A stretch of 5,264 bases of DNA from Patescibacteria group bacterium (GTDB taxonomy: Bacteria > Patescibacteriota > Minisyncoccia > Minisyncoccales > JAHIOY01): assembly GCA_018894495.1 (NCBI GenBank), contig JAHIOY010000071.1:1-5264 (forward strand), in the 5' to 3' direction. Below the pieces are notes generated by a model. The model was not told the origin of the DNA, ran no database searches, and worked only from the letters and a program-made list of their open reading frames with translations. Both the position numbers and the translations under genes were made by a program. Every line of letters starts with the position of its first letter. Within the stretch, counting starts at the first letter, position 1. Shown one piece after another: positions 3,719-5,264 of this stretch.

Positions 3719-4891
3719 ATGAATAAAGTTGTTTTATTAGGGTTCAAAGGCGATGGCGCCGGAAAGCATTATAATCGGGTTTTGTTTGGACTTGCTGAAA
3801 AAAGAAAAATTGACTTAACTTGCGTTGACTACGGAATTCCGGAAAATGTTTTGGGAAAGCCATCTTTGGAAGAGATGGAAAAACTGATTAAGGCAAAAAA
3901 GGTTTGCTATCTTGATTTGAATAACCCGGCTGATTTAGAAAATTATAAAAACCTTTCTGAACTCAGCGTTGTTTTTATAGTTACACCAGATATAACCCAT
4001 TGTCAAGTGGCTAAGGACTTTTTGGGAAAAACGAAAAGAATTTTTATTGAAAAACCCTTGGACGCTATTTTAAGAAATGTAAGGATATTGGAGGATTTTC
4101 CAAAAGTAGGAAAAGTTGTTTTTGGATATGACCACTATTTGGCAAAATTTTATCCATTTCAAGTTAAAACCGATGAGTGGTTGAAACAGGGGCTCATCGG
4201 CGATTTGAGGGAGATTGAATTTCGACTTTTGGAACCGAATGTCGTTCCTCCCCACCGCCTAAAAGCGCTTGACAGAGGAATGATTTATGACGTCTTTCCT
4301 CACGGTTTATCGGCAATCGTAGCCACGCCCAGTCGGTTTGCTTATCCTGACCAAGTAATTTTAAAAAAGGTTCGGCTCTTCAAAGTTCAAGTAGCAAGGT
4401 ATTTTGGCTGCAAAACAAACGGCATAAGTTTTGTCAAAATTGACTTTGAAATTCCGGGACGAGGCAGGAGTATTTTTTGCCGGACCCGGGTTGGCAAGGG
4501 GGTTGGCAAGGACTTTGAAAGGACGCTGAGAATCAGGGGCTCCAAGGGAGAAATTTTTGTTGACATTAAAAATTATAAGTTCACTATTTCGGATTCCGAA
4601 GGAAAAATAATTAAACAAGACAAACTGCTTTACGATTATGAAAAAGCATTTTTATTAGCGGCGATTGATTTTAAAAAAACGCTTTCCCAGGTTCCGGGCG
4701 CGCTTCCTTTTGAAGCAGCTAAAGAAACCCTTTATATTTTAGATGAAGCCAGATGGCGCAGCGAACCCAAGGGCAAGTCGCCGATATACAAAGTGGGTTC
4801 TTCTCTCTCTGAAATTGAAAACAAGTTTTTATTTCTGAATTCTCCGAAATCCGAAATAAAGAATATAATTAAGACCAAGACCGAGGTTTGA
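3719..4891 (+). CDS. Divergent glucose-6-phosphate dehydrogenase-like oxidoreductase (Gfo/Idh-related), 390 aa
   Basis: Probably supplies the first step of the oxidative pentose phosphate branch: glucose-6-phosphate to 6-phosphogluconolactone. Zwf-like marks are GFKGDGAGKHYNRVLFGLAEK (residues 8-28, compare the G-x-x-GDLAxRK Rossmann start), IEKPLDAILRNVRIL (110-124, EKP motif) and YDHYLAK (137-143). The last matches the Zwf active-site block DHYLGK with Asp138, His139 and Lys143. DRGMIYDVFPH (185-195) then carries a His that could be the catalytic base, but its spacing resembles the D-x-x-x-H motif of Gfo/Idh/MocA enzymes. At 390 residues it is about 100 shorter than classical Zwf. The pgl gene 73 nt upstream and gnd nearby support the role. 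A plain Gfo/Idh sugar dehydrogenase is the alternative. The last 30 residues or so look acquired: KFLFLNSPKSEIKN comes from a 33-bp palindrome (4828-4860), and KTEV plus the stop from a hairpin (4879-4899). Confidence 0.65.
   Translation: MNKVVLLGFKGDGAGKHYNRVLFGLAEKRKIDLTCVDYGIPENVLGKPSLEEMEKLIKAKKVCYLDLNNPADLENYKNLSELSVVFIVTPDITHCQVAKDFLGKTKRIFIEKPLDAILRNVRILEDFPKVGKVVFGYDHYLAKFYPFQVKTDEWLKQGLIGDLREIEFRLLEPNVVPPHRLKALDRGMIYDVFPHGLSAIVATPSRFAYPDQVILKKVRLFKVQVARYFGCKTNGISFVKIDFEIPGRGRSIFCRTRVGKGVGKDFERTLRIRGSKGEIFVDIKNYKFTISDSEGKIIKQDKLLYDYEKAFLLAAIDFKKTLSQVPGALPFEAAKETLYILDEARWRSEPKGKSPIYKVGSSLSEIENKFLFLNSPKSEIKNIIKTKTEV
4828..4860. repeat. Second copy of the 33-bp palindrome, in the 3' end of the G6PDH-like gene
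   Basis: It begins TTTATTTC (4828-4835) and ends CGAAATAAA (4852-4860), exactly as the reverse complement of the gnd copy does, with the same 33-bp length and 27 of 33 positions identical. The stem has 8 outer pairs and 5 of 7 inner pairs around a TCC loop. It is read here in a different frame from gnd, as FLFLNSPKSEIK, so its peptide is not conserved; the DNA is. Confidence 0.75.
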
Positions 4892-4964
4892 CCTCGGTCA
4901 TTCCTCAAGAGTTTACAGAGGTCAGATCTCGGTATACTGGGTTTTGACAAGGTTCTGGGGGGGG
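4879..4964. repeat. Second cluster of GGTCnGACC-type hairpins and a G8 tract
   Basis: Hairpin D, GACCGAGGT/ACCTCGGTC with TTG loop (4879-4899), spans the end of the upstream gene; its TGA stop (4889-4891) sits at the loop. Hairpin E, GAGGTC-A-GATCTC with one G·T pair (4918-4930), follows AGTTTAC, a worn AGTTTGAC. A half copy TTTGACAAGGT (4943-4953) repeats hairpin A (2672-2682) exactly for 11 nt but has lost its second arm. Eight G follow (4957-4964), then TAAATT. Hairpin D could also act as a transcription terminator, but there is no T run after it. Confidence 0.75.
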
Positions 4965-4984
4965 TAAATTAGAGGTAGAAAGGA

Positions 4985-5014
4985 TTGGAGAAAAATCTTT
5001 ATTTATGGTAAAAC
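4985..5014 (+). promoter_or_regulatory. Possible promoter of the small ORF at 5025
   Basis: TTGGAG (4985-4990), an 18-bp spacer, and extended -10 TG-G-TAAAAC (5006-5014). The predicted start near 5021 leaves a leader of about 4 nt before the ATG at 5025, and no Shine-Dalgarno is present in AACAACAATAAAT. Both hexamers are imperfect. Confidence 0.4.
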
Positions 5015-5024
5015 AACAATAAAT

Positions 5025-5249
5025 ATGAACACAATGTTGACAACAGAAAAATCAATAAAAAAGGGGGATGTAATAGAGGATATTATTAGAGAAAAAATAA
5101 TTGAGGTAATGAGAGAAATTTTAAGCGATCCTGATTACGGACTTGAATTGAGGCAGAGTTTTGTTAAACGTCTTAAAAAATCGATTGAAGCAGAAAAAAA
5201 AGGGAAATTGATTTCCCTGAGTAGTATTTTAAAAAAATATAAGATTTAA
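5025..5249 (+). CDS. Small antitoxin-like protein, 74 aa
   Basis: No named family is certain. The protein is helical and charged: an N-terminal helix (GDVIEDIIREKIIEVMREIL, residues 14-33), then DPDYGLELRQSFVKRL (35-50), a second helix, and the tail GKLISLSSILKKYKI (60-74). A C-terminal I-S-L-x-x-(I/L)-x-K-K-Y after a Glu/Lys-rich helix resembles the end of many RelB/PHD-like and other small type II antitoxins, where the toxin gene follows directly. Here an ATG begins 12 nt downstream, on the last three bases of the window, which fits a two-gene unit. The toxin itself cannot be seen, so the call is an inference. MNTM offers two starts (5025 and 5034); the first is taken because it fits the promoter-like motif just upstream. 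Confidence 0.7.
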   Translation: MNTMLTTEKSIKKGDVIEDIIREKIIEVMREILSDPDYGLELRQSFVKRLKKSIEAEKKGKLISLSSILKKYKI

Positions 5250-5261
5250 ATTTTTAAATTT

Positions 5262-5264
5262 ATG
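5262..5264 (+). CDS. Possible start codon of the next gene (cut by window edge)
   Basis: ATG in the last three bases, 12 nt after the TAA of the 74-residue ORF on the same strand. The gap is pure A/T (a palindromic TTTAAATTTTTAAATT) with no Shine-Dalgarno. If real, this would be the second gene of the unit, possibly a toxin; nothing of its protein is visible. Confidence 0.3.

Noticed and set aside
4732..4950. Minus-strand ORF of 72 residues
   Set aside because: Overlaps the G6PDH-like gene antisense and begins in hairpin repeats (PRSDL, DRGQTS peptides come from the repeat).

Overview
The window reads as a low-GC bacterial chromosome segment. It has short, tightly spaced genes, few recognisable Shine-Dalgarno sequences, the ordinary genetic code (TGA is a stop) and many short palindromic repeats. 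The DUF5678-like plus retropepsin-like gene pair, a decayed LamG-type gene and palindromic insertions inside enzyme genes fit a Patescibacteria/CPR (Parcubacteria-like) genome. That assignment is inference from gene style; there is no phylogenetic marker here.

Layout. At the left edge, on the minus strand, a small XRE-type regulator is followed 4 nt later by the first 27 codons of panD (aspartate 1-decarboxylase), cut by the window edge. A weakly supported proline-rich ORF points the other way, into a C-rich stretch. A tRNA-Leu(CAG) with encoded CCA lies directly after the minus-strand gene for a short 6-phosphogluconate dehydrogenase (gnd). Upstream of gnd, on the same strand, are a retropepsin-like aspartic protease and a DUF5678-like small protein that overlap by one base. 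Positions 2377-2835 hold no intact gene. They contain a G/C tract, hairpin repeats, the remains of a LamG-type surface-protein gene, and the promoter region of the rightward genes. On the plus strand follow 6-phosphogluconolactonase (pgl) and a 390-residue dehydrogenase with glucose-6-phosphate dehydrogenase-like motifs. After a second hairpin cluster and G tract comes a small antitoxin-like ORF. The ATG of a further gene occupies the last three bases.

Function. The G6PDH-like enzyme, Pgl and Gnd together could form the complete oxidative pentose phosphate branch (glucose-6-phosphate to ribulose-5-phosphate with reduced nicotinamide cofactor). They are split over two divergent units with an unrelated protease pair between them. 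The dehydrogenase is shorter than classical Zwf and mixes Zwf-like motifs (GDxA near the N-terminus, EKP, DHYLxK) with a Gfo/Idh-like C-terminal half, so it may be a divergent replacement.

The most unusual theme is repeat invasion of coding sequence. A 33-bp palindrome sits in frame inside gnd, and a 27/33-identical copy lies in the 3' end of the G6PDH-like gene. A different palindromic insertion sits in pgl right after WGDER. A hairpin of the dispersed GGTCnGACC family supplies the last codons and the stop of the G6PDH-like gene. Several genes also have an extended -10 motif placed so close to the ATG that leaderless mRNAs are plausible.
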